A DNA stretch of 64,000 bases, from positions 496,001 through 560,000 of the forward strand of contig NZ_MWSJ01000001.1 in the NCBI RefSeq assembly GCF_002237755.1, given 5' to 3'. The stretch comes from Lysinibacillus sp. KCTC 33748. Its GTDB lineage: Bacteria > Bacillota > Bacilli > Bacillales_A > Planococcaceae. Of the stretch, positions 8,964 through 18,876 are shown piece by piece; the first letter of the stretch is position 1; each line of letters begins with the position of its first letter. Both the position numbers and the translations under genes were made by a program. The notes below the pieces were generated by a model that worked only from the letters and a program-made list of their open reading frames with translations, made no database searches and had not been told where the DNA came from.

Positions 8964-9909
8964 CTCAGCAATTGTTTTGGCTGCATGTGGAGGAGTGGAA
9001 GCGGGTTCGAACGATCAAGTTATTATTTATTCAAATGCGGATGATGAAGCAATTGATGTCATGGAAGCAACATTAGATAACAAGGGGTATAAAGGTAAAT
9101 ATTTAATACAATCATTCGGAACGTCTGAACTGGGCGGGAAAATAATGGCGGAGGGGAAAGACATTGAGGCAGATGTCGTAACAACAGCTTCTTATTTTAT
9201 AGAAAGTGCGCAAAAATCTAAATCTATGTTTGTAGATGTATCTTCTGATTTAAAGCCTTTAGATGATGGTTCTACATTTGCATTACCGATTTTAGGGAAT
9301 AGCGGCTCGATTTTTATTAATACGGATTTATTAAAACAAAAAGGTTTGCCAGTTCCAACATCTATAAAGGATTTAACAAACCCTGCCTATAAAGATTTAT
9401 TGTCATTTCCTAATATTCTAGACTCGTCAACAGGTTGGTTGTTAGTGCAGGCCATTATTAATGAGTATGGAGAAAAAGAGGGTAAAGAACTATTAGCTGA
9501 TTTAATCAAAAATGCTGGACCGCATATCGAAAGCTCGGGCTCTGGGCCTATTAAAAAAGTAAAAACGGGCGAGGTAGCTGTAGGGTTTGGTCTACGGATT
9601 CAAGCTATTGATGCTAAAAAAGAAGGGATACCGATTGATTATATCGATCCAATAGAAGGTAACTTTACATTAACAGAATCAGTGGCTGTAGTAGATAAAG
9701 AGGGGGATGAAGCGTTAGCGCATGAAATAGCCAAAGTAATCGCAACGGAGGCCCGCCCTGATTTATTGAAGCAATATCCTGTAGCTCTTTATGAAGGTGA
9801 GCAAGTAAATGAAGAGTATGTGCCTAAACATTTAAAGAAATGGGACACGACATTAACGGTAGACCTATTGGAAAAACATCAAGCTTTCTTTAAAGAAGCG
9901 CAAAAATAA
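8926..9909 (+). CDS. phnS: 2-aminoethylphosphonate-binding lipoprotein of the ABC importer
   Basis: The 327-residue product is an extracellular solute-binding lipoprotein. The signal peptide ends in the lipobox VLAAC, with the lipidated Cys near residue 21. The mature part resembles the iron/phosphonate class-II binding proteins (VIIYSNADDEAID at the start, PILGNSGSIFIN and the hinge phrase TGEVAVGFG later). The ATG follows AAAGGAG. The first 38 bases overlap the permease gene, which is a long overlap. Substrate assignment comes from linkage to phnW and phnX. Confidence 0.85.
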   Translation: MKKSTVMMLGTVSSAIVLAACGGVEAGSNDQVIIYSNADDEAIDVMEATLDNKGYKGKYLIQSFGTSELGGKIMAEGKDIEADVVTTASYFIESAQKSKSMFVDVSSDLKPLDDGSTFALPILGNSGSIFINTDLLKQKGLPVPTSIKDLTNPAYKDLLSFPNILDSSTGWLLVQAIINEYGEKEGKELLADLIKNAGPHIESSGSGPIKKVKTGEVAVGFGLRIQAIDAKKEGIPIDYIDPIEGNFTLTESVAVVDKEGDEALAHEIAKVIATEARPDLLKQYPVALYEGEQVNEEYVPKHLKKWDTTLTVDLLEKHQAFFKEAQK

Positions 9910-9924
9910 GGAGATATCAATTTT

Positions 9925-11019
9925 ATGAACAACTATAAATTGTTAACGCCAGGTCCTTTAACGACAACTGCAGCAGTAAAACAAGAGATGTTAAAAGATC
10001 GTTGCACATGGGATGACGATTATAAAAGTGTCACACAAACAATACGTAAGCAGCTTTTAGAGTTAGCACAAGTGACAGAAACGGATTATACAACGGTTCT
10101 TATGCAGGGAAGTGGTAGTTTTGTTGTAGAATCTGTGTTAACAACTGCTGTTGGAGAGGAAGATAAAGTACTTATTATCACAAATGGTGCTTACGGTGAA
10201 CGCATTGTTGAAATGGCAAAAGTGCTTAAACTACAGCACGCGGTCTATAGTGTTCCTTATAATGAACAGCCGTCACCACTCGAAGTGAAAGCGCTGTTGG
10301 AAAGTGATTTAACAATAACACATGTGGCTATTGTACATTGTGAGACGACAACGGGTATTTTAAATCCTATTCATGAAATAGGAGGCGTTGTCAAAGGGTT
10401 GGATAAAACGTTTATCGTTGATGCGATGAGTAGCTTCGGTGGCGTACCAATGGATTTAAAAGCATTAGGGATTGATTATTTAATTAGCAGTGCTAATAAA
10501 TGTATCCAAGGGGTACCTGGATTTGGGTTTGTTATCGCAAAGATTGATGAATTAGAAAAGTGTAAAGGGCAAGCTAGAAGTGTTGCATTAGATTTATATA
10601 ATCAGTGGGAAGTGATGAAACTCGATGGAAAATGGCGTTTTACATCCCCTACACATGTAGTAGCAGCTTTTGCGAAGGCATTAGAGGAACTTGTGGAAGA
10701 AGGAGGGATACGTGCTCGTTACGAACGATATGCGAATAATAATCGTATACTTCGTACTCAATTGCAAGCACTTGGTTTTAACGCTTATATTTCAGAGGGG
10801 TTACAATCACCTATTATTACGACATTTTTATTCCCTTATGAAGGGTTCTCCTTCGATCATTTCTATAGTGCGATGAAAAAAGCAGGATTTGTCATTTATC
10901 CGGGGAAACTAACAGATGTGGATACATTCCGAATTGGCAATATTGGAGATATTCATGAAGATGATATGAAGACATTGTGTAAGGTTATCGAAAATTATAT
11001 GGTGGTGATAAAAAAATGA
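9925..11019 (+). CDS. phnW: 2-aminoethylphosphonate:pyruvate aminotransferase
   Basis: This 364-residue PLP enzyme moves the amino group of 2-aminoethylphosphonate to pyruvate, giving phosphonoacetaldehyde and alanine. It opens with the PhnW/AGXT hallmark LLTPGPLTTT, carries VDAMSSFGG and the PLP-binding lysine in SSANKCIQGVPG, and ends with the conserved FRIGNIGDI. Length matches the family. It overlaps phnX by four bases (ATGA), so both enzymes of the pathway are coupled. The ribosome site AAGGAGATATC precedes the start. Confidence 0.95.
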   Translation: MNNYKLLTPGPLTTTAAVKQEMLKDRCTWDDDYKSVTQTIRKQLLELAQVTETDYTTVLMQGSGSFVVESVLTTAVGEEDKVLIITNGAYGERIVEMAKVLKLQHAVYSVPYNEQPSPLEVKALLESDLTITHVAIVHCETTTGILNPIHEIGGVVKGLDKTFIVDAMSSFGGVPMDLKALGIDYLISSANKCIQGVPGFGFVIAKIDELEKCKGQARSVALDLYNQWEVMKLDGKWRFTSPTHVVAAFAKALEELVEEGGIRARYERYANNNRILRTQLQALGFNAYISEGLQSPIITTFLFPYEGFSFDHFYSAMKKAGFVIYPGKLTDVDTFRIGNIGDIHEDDMKTLCKVIENYMVVIKK

Positions 11020-11822
11020 AGATTGAAGCGATTATTTTAGATTGGGCAGGTACAACTGTTGATTTTGGTTGCTTTGCTCCTGTGAATGTTTTTCTTACAG
11101 TTTTTGAAGATGTGGGAATCAAGGTTACGCTAGAGGAAGCACGTAAACCGATGGGCATGTTGAAAATAGATCATATTCGTACAATGCTTGAAATGCCAAG
11201 AATTCGTGAGGCATGGAACGAAAAGTATGGACGAGATTTTACGCAAGAGGATGTCTACGCTTTATATATGCAGTTTGAATCAAAGTTAATGGAATCTTTA
11301 GCGACTTACACGGATCCGATTCAGTATGTGATAGAAACGATACAACAATTAAAAGAAGAGGGTATTCGTATCGGTTCCACAACGGGATATACAGACTTGA
11401 TGATGGAGGTAGTGACTCCGCATGCAGCGGCTAAAGGATATGAACCTGATTTTTTAGTAACACCTACTCAATTAGGAGATAAAGGACGCCCTTACCCATA
11501 TATGATTTTTAAAAATATGGAGGCATTAGGGATTAAGTCAACGAAGCAAGTGGTGAAGATTGGTGATACAACTTCAGATATTCAAGAAGCTCTAAATGCA
11601 GGTGTATGGGCTGTTGGTGTTATTATTGGCAGCTCTGAAATGGGGTTATCTGAAGAAGAGTATTGGGCTTTATCTGAAGAAGAGCAGCAATTTGCTGTTG
11701 AAAAAACAGCAATAATATTTAAAGAAACAGGTGCGCATTATACGATTCGAACGATGAAAGAGCTCCCTGCATTATTGGAAAAAATTAATGAACGTTTAGA
11801 ACGAGGAATCGTAACGGTTTAA
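11016..11822 (+). CDS. phnX: Phosphonoacetaldehyde hydrolase (phosphonatase)
   Basis: This 268-residue HAD enzyme cleaves the C-P bond of phosphonoacetaldehyde, giving acetaldehyde and phosphate. The nucleophile Asp9 lies in LDWAGTTVD, and the Schiff-base lysine, Lys50, lies in MGMLKIDH; this lysine distinguishes phosphonatases from other HAD proteins. GSTTGYT supplies motif II and KIGDTTSDIQEA motif IV. It completes the two-step PhnWX route for phosphonate use, and its product phosphate may matter for regulation. A terminator follows. Confidence 0.96.
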   Translation: MKIEAIILDWAGTTVDFGCFAPVNVFLTVFEDVGIKVTLEEARKPMGMLKIDHIRTMLEMPRIREAWNEKYGRDFTQEDVYALYMQFESKLMESLATYTDPIQYVIETIQQLKEEGIRIGSTTGYTDLMMEVVTPHAAAKGYEPDFLVTPTQLGDKGRPYPYMIFKNMEALGIKSTKQVVKIGDTTSDIQEALNAGVWAVGVIIGSSEMGLSEEEYWALSEEEQQFAVEKTAIIFKETGAHYTIRTMKELPALLEKINERLERGIVTV

Positions 11823-11895
11823 TGCCTCAGGTGGATGCTAGACTAATCCCGAAGTTAAAGTGTCAGATGAATATCATAGCGAGGCAAGAAAAAGT

Positions 11896-11940
11896 AAACC
11901 CCGCAGTTTAAAAAAACTGCAGGGGTTTGCTTTCTTTTTC
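11896..11940 (+). terminator. Terminator of the phn operon, shared with def
   Basis: AAACCCC-CAGTTT pairs with AAACTG-GGGGTTT (11896-11928), followed by GCTTTCTTTTT. The convergent def gene ends seven bases further on. Confidence 0.85.
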
Positions 11941-11946
11941 GTGCGC

Positions 11947-12504
11947 CTAATCGCGCTCATATGGTGTAGAATCTGGAATTTCCGCAAATGGATTTTTTTC
12001 ATTGATGCGGTCGTAAAACATAACGCCGTTAAGGTGGTCTAATTCGTGTTGGAAGGCTATAGCAGGCATTCCTTTAAGGCGCATTTTTTTCTCTTCACCG
12101 TCAACGGTTTTAAATTTAACTGTAACACGAGCATGACGCGGTACATAGCCTGGAACATTGCGATCTACAGAAAGACAGCCCTCGCCTGTTGCAAGGTACG
12201 TGTTTTCTACTGAGTGACTAACGATTTTTGGGTTGATTGCTACAAAACTTAATTGTTCGCCATTCTCGTCTGTTAAATGAAGGGCAAACATTCGATGGAG
12301 GCTATTTACTTGATTGGCAGCTAGTCCAATGCCGCTACGTAGGTTATATTTATCTGCCATTTCGGGATCTTGGCTGTATATTAAATATTGAAGCATGTCT
12401 TCTGCGAGTTGTTTTACTTCATCAGTTAAAGGGAATTTTACCTCCTCGGCTTTTGTGCGTAAAGTCGGATGACCTTCGCGAATAATATCATCCATTAAAA
12501 TCAT
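11947..12504 (-). CDS. def: Peptide deformylase
   Basis: This 185-residue iron/zinc hydrolase removes the formyl group from nascent N-termini. All three deformylase motifs are present: GIGLAANQ (motif I), EGCLS (motif II, metal-ligand Cys) and QHELDH (motif III, two His ligands and catalytic Glu). Its length and N-terminus (MILMDDIIREGHP) match the Bacillus DefB type, which has an insertion before motif I. The start follows AAAGGA. It lies in its usual place upstream of pdhA but on the opposite strand. Confidence 0.96.
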   Translation of the reverse strand: MILMDDIIREGHPTLRTKAEEVKFPLTDEVKQLAEDMLQYLIYSQDPEMADKYNLRSGIGLAANQVNSLHRMFALHLTDENGEQLSFVAINPKIVSHSVENTYLATGEGCLSVDRNVPGYVPRHARVTVKFKTVDGEEKKMRLKGMPAIAFQHELDHLNGVMFYDRINEKNPFAEIPDSTPYERD

Positions 12505-12678
12505 ATATGAATCTTCCTTTCGACTTTGTAGTGTCTTACTTATAAGTATACATCACGTCTTTAAACAATCACATGAAAAAAACCTTATTTGAATATACTT
12601 AAAAAATTTTTCAATAGCTATTAGATTGTCTGAAACTGGGCATTCTACTATTGGTAATCATGTAGGAGAACGTAATAA

Positions 12679-12706
12679 TTGAGTACCTTTAATATGGTGT
12701 TATAAT
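12679..12706 (+). promoter_or_regulatory. Upstream candidate promoter of the pdh operon
   Basis: TTGAGT (12679-12684) and TATAAT (12701-12706) are 16 bases apart in the 393-base def-pdhA gap. A better-spaced promoter lies about 100 bases downstream, so this may be an alternative start. Confidence 0.4.
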
Positions 12707-12796
12707 ACAGAAAAAATTAATTAATGGTACAGTATGGAACAGAGTTGTTTAATTGTTATGTTAGAAAAAATCTTTGTTTGTACGCGTAATATATGA

Positions 12797-12825
12797 TTGA
12801 CCGACAGTATTTTATTCAGTATACT
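12797..12825 (+). promoter_or_regulatory. SigA-type promoter of the pdh operon
   Basis: TTGACC (12797-12802) and TATACT (12820-12825) are spaced by 17 bases. The box ends about 70 bases before pdhA. The rest of the gap from 12505 holds only AT-rich sequence with no gene that I can see. Confidence 0.7.
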
Positions 12826-12894
12826 GAGTGCAAAGAATAAGTTGTACTAGTTGAAACGGTGATTTATTTTAATACAGCTGAAAGGGAGATGTGA

Positions 12895-14013
<1,119 letters not shown>

Positions 14014-14016
14014 CCT

Positions 14017-14994
14017 ATGGCACAAATGACGATGATTCAAGCAATTACAGATGCACTTCGCACAGAATTAAAGAATGATGAAAACGTTCTTGTATTCGGA
14101 GAAGATGTAGGTGTCAACGGTGGGGTATTCCGCGCAACTGAAGGCCTACAAAAAGAATTTGGTGTTGACCGTGTATTCGATACACCGTTAGCAGAATCAG
14201 GTATTGGTGGCTTAGCGGTCGGTCTTTCTCTACAAGGTTTCCGTCCGGTTCCTGAAATCCAGTTCTTCGGCTTTGTATATGAAGTAATGGACTCAATCAG
14301 TGGTCAATTAGCACGTATGAGCTACCGTAGCGGTGGTGTCTATAATGCACCAGTAACAATCCGTTCTCCGTTTGGTGGAGGTGTGCATACACCTGAAATG
14401 CACTCTGATAGCTTAGAAAGCTTAATGACAGCACAGCCAGGTTTAACAGTTGTTGTGCCATCAACACCATACGATGCTAAAGGTTTACTTATTTCATCTA
14501 TTCGAAATGATAACCCAGTCATTTTCTTAGAGCATTTAAAATTATATCGTTCATTCCGTGAAGAGGTACCTGAGGAAGCATACGAAATTCCACTAGGTAA
14601 AGCGGATGTAAAACGTGAAGGTAAAGATTTAACAATTATTGCCTACGGTTTAATGGTTCACGAAAGCTTAAAGGCAGCAGAGGAACTAGAAAAAGAAGGT
14701 CACTCTGTAGAAGTAATTGATTTACGTACAATCCAACCAATTGATATTGAGACAATTATTGCGTCTGTTGAAAAAACAGGTCGTGCAATCGTTGTACAAG
14801 AGGCTCAAAAACAAGCAGGTATTGCTGCAAACGTAGTGGCTGAAATTACAGAGCGCGCGATTTTAAGTTTAGAAGCACCTGTACTTCGTGTAGCTGCACC
14901 AGATACTGTGTACCCATTCCCACAAGCTGAAGGTGTTTGGTTACCGAACTATAAAGATGTAATGGAAACAGCTAAAAAAGTTTTAACATTCTAA
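14017..14994 (+). CDS. pdhB: Pyruvate dehydrogenase E1 component, beta subunit
   Basis: This 325-residue beta subunit completes the E1 active site and contacts E2. Conserved stretches include [19 protein letters not shown] near residue 26, the cofactor-side region [13 protein letters not shown] and [19 protein letters not shown], and the C-terminal transketolase domain starting around residue 190 (ITIIAYG-like [10 protein letters not shown]). The start follows AAGGAGTCGAAATAACCT, so its ribosome site lies in the end of pdhA. The length is standard. Confidence 0.97.
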   Translation: MAQMTMIQAITDALRTELKNDENVLVFGEDVGVNGGVFRATEGLQKEFGVDRVFDTPLAESGIGGLAVGLSLQGFRPVPEIQFFGFVYEVMDSISGQLARMSYRSGGVYNAPVTIRSPFGGGVHTPEMHSDSLESLMTAQPGLTVVVPSTPYDAKGLLISSIRNDNPVIFLEHLKLYRSFREEVPEEAYEIPLGKADVKREGKDLTIIAYGLMVHESLKAAEELEKEGHSVEVIDLRTIQPIDIETIIASVEKTGRAIVVQEAQKQAGIAANVVAEITERAILSLEAPVLRVAAPDTVYPFPQAEGVWLPNYKDVMETAKKVLTF

Positions 14995-15041
14995 TGTAAC
15001 TTCTAAACTTGAAAGACAGCAAATAGAAAGGATGGGTACAC

Positions 15042-16385
15042 ATGGCATTTGAATTTAGATTACCGGATATTGGCGAGGGTATTCACGAAGGCGAAATTGT
15101 TAAGTGGTTCGTTAAAGCTGGAGATACAGTAAAAGAAGACGATATTCTTTGTGAAGTACAAAATGATAAAGCAGTAGTAGAGATTCCGTCTCCAGTTGAA
15201 GGGACAGTAGAAGAAGTTTTAGTAGGAGAAGGCACAGTAGCAGTTGTTGGTGATGTCTTAATCCGCCTTGATGCACCTGGCTATGAAGATTTAAAGCTAA
15301 AAGGTGATGACCATGCTGAAGCGAAAACAGAGGCTCAAGTTCAGGCGACTGCTGAGTATGGTAAGGAAGTAGCAAAGGCACCTGTTGAAGTTGAGCAGGC
15401 TCCAGAGAAAGCTACTGAAAAGACTGAAACTGTTGTGGTAGCTGAAGATAATAAGCGTATCATTGCAATGCCATCAGTACGTAAATTTGCACGAGACAAT
15501 GATGTGAATATTCGTGAAGTTAATGGTACAGGCAAAAATGGTCGTATTTTAAAACAAGATATTGAGAATTTCCTAAAAGGTGGAGGCGTTGTAGAGGCTG
15601 AAGCAGCAGCACCAGTGGCTAATGAAGAAGCTGTGCAGCAAGAAACAACTACACAAGTAGCACCAGTAGTCCTTGAAGGTGATTTCCCAGAAACACGTGA
15701 GAAAATGTCGGGCATTCGAAAAGCGATTGCAAAAGCGATGGTTCACTCGAAACAAACGGCTCCACATGTTACACTAATGGATGAAGTCGATGTAACAGCT
15801 CTAGTAGCACATCGCAAAAAATTCAAAGATATCGCTGCTGAAAAAGGTGTTAAATTAACGTACTTACCATATGTAGTTAAAGCGCTAATTTCAACTTTAC
15901 GCGAATTCCCAGAATTTAACCGCTCATTAGATGATGCAACACAAGAAATTATTCAGAAGCATTATTACAATATTGGTATTGCAGCAGATACAGAAAAAGG
16001 CTTGCTAGTACCAGTTATTAAGCACGCGGATCGTAAATCTGTTTTTGCAGTATCAAATGAAATTAATGAATTAGCGACTAAAGCGCGTGAAAGCAAGCTT
16101 GCACCACATGAAATGAAGGGCGCTTCGATGTCGATTACGAATATCGGCTCTGCAGGAGGACAATGGTTTACTCCGGTAATTAATCATCCTGAAGTAGCGA
16201 TACTAGGTATTGGTCGAATTTCAGAAAAACCTGTAATAAAAAATGGTGAAATTGTAGCCGCACCTGTGTTAGCATTATCATTGAGCTTTGATCATCGTAT
16301 GATTGATGGAGCCACTGCGCAAAATGCTTTAAATCACTTAAAGCGTTTGTTAAGTGAACCAGAATTATTATTAATGGAGGCGTAA
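15042..16385 (+). CDS. pdhC: Pyruvate dehydrogenase E2, dihydrolipoyl acetyltransferase
   Basis: This 447-residue core subunit carries one lipoyl domain (residues 1-80, lipoylated Lys43 in QNDKAVVEI), an acidic Ala/Glu/Lys-rich linker, a peripheral-subunit-binding domain (about 140-178, [11 protein letters not shown]...GRILKQDI), a second linker, and the acetyltransferase domain (about 220-447) ending with the active-site motif DHRMIDG. It moves the acetyl group to CoA and builds the complex core. Having a single lipoyl domain is normal for Bacillaceae. Spacing to pdhB (47 bases) and pdhD (five bases) supports one operon. Confidence 0.97.
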   Translation: MAFEFRLPDIGEGIHEGEIVKWFVKAGDTVKEDDILCEVQNDKAVVEIPSPVEGTVEEVLVGEGTVAVVGDVLIRLDAPGYEDLKLKGDDHAEAKTEAQVQATAEYGKEVAKAPVEVEQAPEKATEKTETVVVAEDNKRIIAMPSVRKFARDNDVNIREVNGTGKNGRILKQDIENFLKGGGVVEAEAAAPVANEEAVQQETTTQVAPVVLEGDFPETREKMSGIRKAIAKAMVHSKQTAPHVTLMDEVDVTALVAHRKKFKDIAAEKGVKLTYLPYVVKALISTLREFPEFNRSLDDATQEIIQKHYYNIGIAADTEKGLLVPVIKHADRKSVFAVSNEINELATKARESKLAPHEMKGASMSITNIGSAGGQWFTPVINHPEVAILGIGRISEKPVIKNGEIVAAPVLALSLSFDHRMIDGATAQNALNHLKRLLSEPELLLMEA

Positions 16386-16390
16386 CAAAA

Positions 16391-17806
16391 ATGGTAGTAG
16401 GAGATTTTCCAATCGAAACAGATACTCTTGTCATTGGTTCAGGTCCTGGAGGATATGTAGCAGCAATTCGTGCAGCTCAAACTGGCCAAAAAGTAACAAT
16501 CGTTGAAAAAAATGTACTTGGTGGTGTGTGCTTAAACGTAGGTTGTATCCCATCAAAAGCATTAATTTCAGTAGGTCACCGTTTTGAGCATGCTAAACAT
16601 TCAGATGACATGGGTATCATCGCTTCTGATGTGAAATTAGACTTCTCAAAAGCACAAGCATTTAAAGACAGCGTTGTTAAAAAATTAACTGGCGGTGTTG
16701 AAGGCTTACTTAAAGGTAATAAAGTTGAAATTGTACAAGGTGAAGCTTATTTCGTTGACGCTCATTCAGTGCGTATCATCAATGGTGAATCTGCTCAAAC
16801 TTACACATTTAACAATGTAATTATCGCAACGGGTTCTCGCCCAGTTGAAATTCCAACATTTAAATTCTCTGATCGCGTACTAAATTCTACTGGCGCACTT
16901 TCTTTACAAGAAGTACCAGGTAAATTAGTCGTTATCGGTGGAGGCTATATTGGTACAGAGTTAGGTTCAGCATATGCTAACCTTGGCTCACAAGTAACAA
17001 TTATCGAAGGCGGAAAAGATATCTTAGCTGGCTTCGAAAAACAAATGACACAAATCGTGAAAAAAGGCCTTAAAAAGAAAGGCGTTGAAATGGAAGTAAA
17101 CGCATCTGCAAAAGGCGTTGAAGAAACAGAAAACGGCGTAGTAGTAACATATGAAGTTGGCGGAGAAGAGAAAAAAGTTGAAGCTGACTACGTATTAGTA
17201 ACTGTAGGTCGTCGTCCAAATACAGATGAAATGGGCCTTGCTGAAATCGGTGTTGAATTCGGTGAACGTGGTCTTATCAATGTTGACAAACAATGCCGTA
17301 CAAATATTCCAAACATCTATGCAATTGGTGATATTGTAGCTGGTCCTCAGCTTGCTCATAAAGCATCTTACGAAGGTAAAGTTGCTGCTGAAGCAATCGC
17401 TGGTGAAAAATCAATCGTTGATTATTTAGCTATTCCTGCTGTATGCTTCACAGATCCAGAAATGGCAACAGTTGGTTATAACGAAGATGAAGCGAAAGCT
17501 GAAGGCATCGAATACACTGCAGCGAAATTCCCATTCGCAGCAAATGGTCGTGCACTTGCATTAAACCAAACAGAAGGTTTCGTGAAGCTAGTTGCGCGTA
17601 AAGAAGATGGCTTATTAATCGGTGCTCAAATCGTAGGTGCTGGTGCATCAGATATGATCGCTGAAATGGGCTTAGCTATTGAAGGCGGTATGACTGCTGA
17701 AGATATCGCGTTAACAATCCATGCTCACCCAACATTAGGTGAAATTACAATGGAAGCTGCTGAGGTATTACTTGGCAATCCAATCCATATTGTAGCAAAA
17801 AAATAA
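16391..17806 (+). CDS. pdhD: Dihydrolipoamide dehydrogenase (E3)
   Basis: This 471-residue FAD enzyme reoxidises dihydrolipoamide and reduces NAD. The FAD motif [10 protein letters not shown] is at residues 16-25, the redox-active disulfide lies in [13 protein letters not shown] (Cys47 and Cys52), the NAD fold has [10 protein letters not shown], and the C-terminal active-site dyad is in HAHPTLGE (about 444-451). It closes the pdh operon before a strong terminator. As the only E3 gene seen here, it may also serve 2-oxoglutarate dehydrogenase. Confidence 0.97.
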   Translation: MVVGDFPIETDTLVIGSGPGGYVAAIRAAQTGQKVTIVEKNVLGGVCLNVGCIPSKALISVGHRFEHAKHSDDMGIIASDVKLDFSKAQAFKDSVVKKLTGGVEGLLKGNKVEIVQGEAYFVDAHSVRIINGESAQTYTFNNVIIATGSRPVEIPTFKFSDRVLNSTGALSLQEVPGKLVVIGGGYIGTELGSAYANLGSQVTIIEGGKDILAGFEKQMTQIVKKGLKKKGVEMEVNASAKGVEETENGVVVTYEVGGEEKKVEADYVLVTVGRRPNTDEMGLAEIGVEFGERGLINVDKQCRTNIPNIYAIGDIVAGPQLAHKASYEGKVAAEAIAGEKSIVDYLAIPAVCFTDPEMATVGYNEDEAKAEGIEYTAAKFPFAANGRALALNQTEGFVKLVARKEDGLLIGAQIVGAGASDMIAEMGLAIEGGMTAEDIALTIHAHPTLGEITMEAAEVLLGNPIHIVAKK

Positions 17807-17817
17807 TAAAGTTTATG

Positions 17818-17857
17818 AAAACGGCTATAAAGCATTTGCTTTGTAGCCGTTTTTTTG
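17818..17857 (+). terminator. Terminator of the pdh operon
   Basis: AAAACGGCTATAAAGC pairs with GCTTTGTAGCCGTTTT around a short loop and is followed by a T-run. Confidence 0.9.
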
Positions 17858-18048
17858 TATATTACATGTAATTTTGATAAAGTAATTATATCGAATGAAT
17901 ATTCTAAAAATATAGTTCGGTTGGGAACGTATTACATACCGGATAGACTTTGTGTCAAATAAATCTAGTAATTGACTGCTAGATGTCCGGAAATGATAAC
18001 GATGTCTTTGAAACAAGGGAAGTTGAACAAAATACTGGGGTGATAAAA

Positions 18049-18831
18049 ATGGAACTAGGCTTAAAGGGGAAAGTAGCAGTTATTACAGGCTCAAGTAAGG
18101 GAATTGGCTATTATACAGCGATGCAGCTTGTGAAAGAGGGAGCGAAGGTTGTACTTTGTGCTCGTGGTGAAAAACAGCTTCAAGTGGCTGCTGGCTGTAT
18201 TAAAAATGAAACAGGCGAGGACGTTTTAATTGTACCAACTGATATTACAAAAGAAAAAGATTGTAAGTACTTAATAGAACGAGCAGTAGAGCATTTTGGT
18301 CGCCTTGATATTCTGATTAATAATGCAGGTACAGCTTCAGCAAATCCATTTGAATCGGTTAGTAGTGAGCTATGGCAGGCTGATGTAGATTTAAAGGTGT
18401 TTGGTGCTGTCAATTGTTCAAAATATGCTGCACCTCATTTGCGTAAGGTTGGTGGCGGTGCAATAGTTAATGTAACTGCGGTAATGGCTAAAACACCACC
18501 GGCAAGCTCACTCCCTAGTACTGTAAGTCGTGCGGCAGGTCTGGCATTAACGAAAGCTATGAGCAAAGACTTAGGAAAAGATAATATACGTGTGAACTCT
18601 GTTTGTATTGGGCTTATTCGTAGTGATCAAATAGAGAAGACATGGAAAGAGGCAGAACCCGAGCTATCGTGGGATGAGTATTCTCGTAAAGTAGGTCAAG
18701 CAATTCCACTTGGTCGTGTAGGGGATACTCAAGAAGCGGCAAATGTCATTACTTTTTTAGTATCTGATGCAGCTAGTTATGTGTCTGGCACTTCTGTAAA
18801 CATTGATGGCGGTTCTGGACACGCATTATAG
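18049..18831 (+). CDS. SDR-fold protein lacking the catalytic tetrad
   Basis: This 260-residue protein has the short-chain dehydrogenase/reductase fold: cofactor motif TGSSKGIG (residues ~12-19), NNAG near residue 87, and the C-terminal VSGTSVNIDGG. Aligned by eye to FabG, the four catalytic positions are replaced: Asn by Lys, Ser by Ala (NVTAV), Tyr by Ser and Lys by Arg (PSTVSRAAG in place of YxxxK). It may still bind a nucleotide but is unlikely to use normal SDR chemistry. The ATG at 18049 after GGGGTGAT fits the family; an upstream start at 17983 adds an unrelated leader. It is a single-gene unit between pdhD and the convergent tctA. Confidence 0.8.
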   Translation: MELGLKGKVAVITGSSKGIGYYTAMQLVKEGAKVVLCARGEKQLQVAAGCIKNETGEDVLIVPTDITKEKDCKYLIERAVEHFGRLDILINNAGTASANPFESVSSELWQADVDLKVFGAVNCSKYAAPHLRKVGGGAIVNVTAVMAKTPPASSLPSTVSRAAGLALTKAMSKDLGKDNIRVNSVCIGLIRSDQIEKTWKEAEPELSWDEYSRKVGQAIPLGRVGDTQEAANVITFLVSDAASYVSGTSVNIDGGSGHAL

Positions 18832-18837
18832 ATACAT

Positions 18838-18876
18838 AAAAGAGTGAAGAGAATAGGTTCTCTCCACTCTTTTTTA
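18838..18876. terminator. Bidirectional terminator between the SDR gene and tctA
   Basis: AAAAGAGTG (18838-18846) pairs with CACTCTTTT (18865-18873), and an inner AGAGA/TCTCT extends the stem. T-runs flank both sides. The tctA stop codon lies at its right edge. Confidence 0.8.

Noticed and set aside
17983-18048. Upstream start for the SDR-like gene
   Set aside because: The 22 extra residues do not belong to the family, and the internal ATG at 18049 has a better ribosome site.
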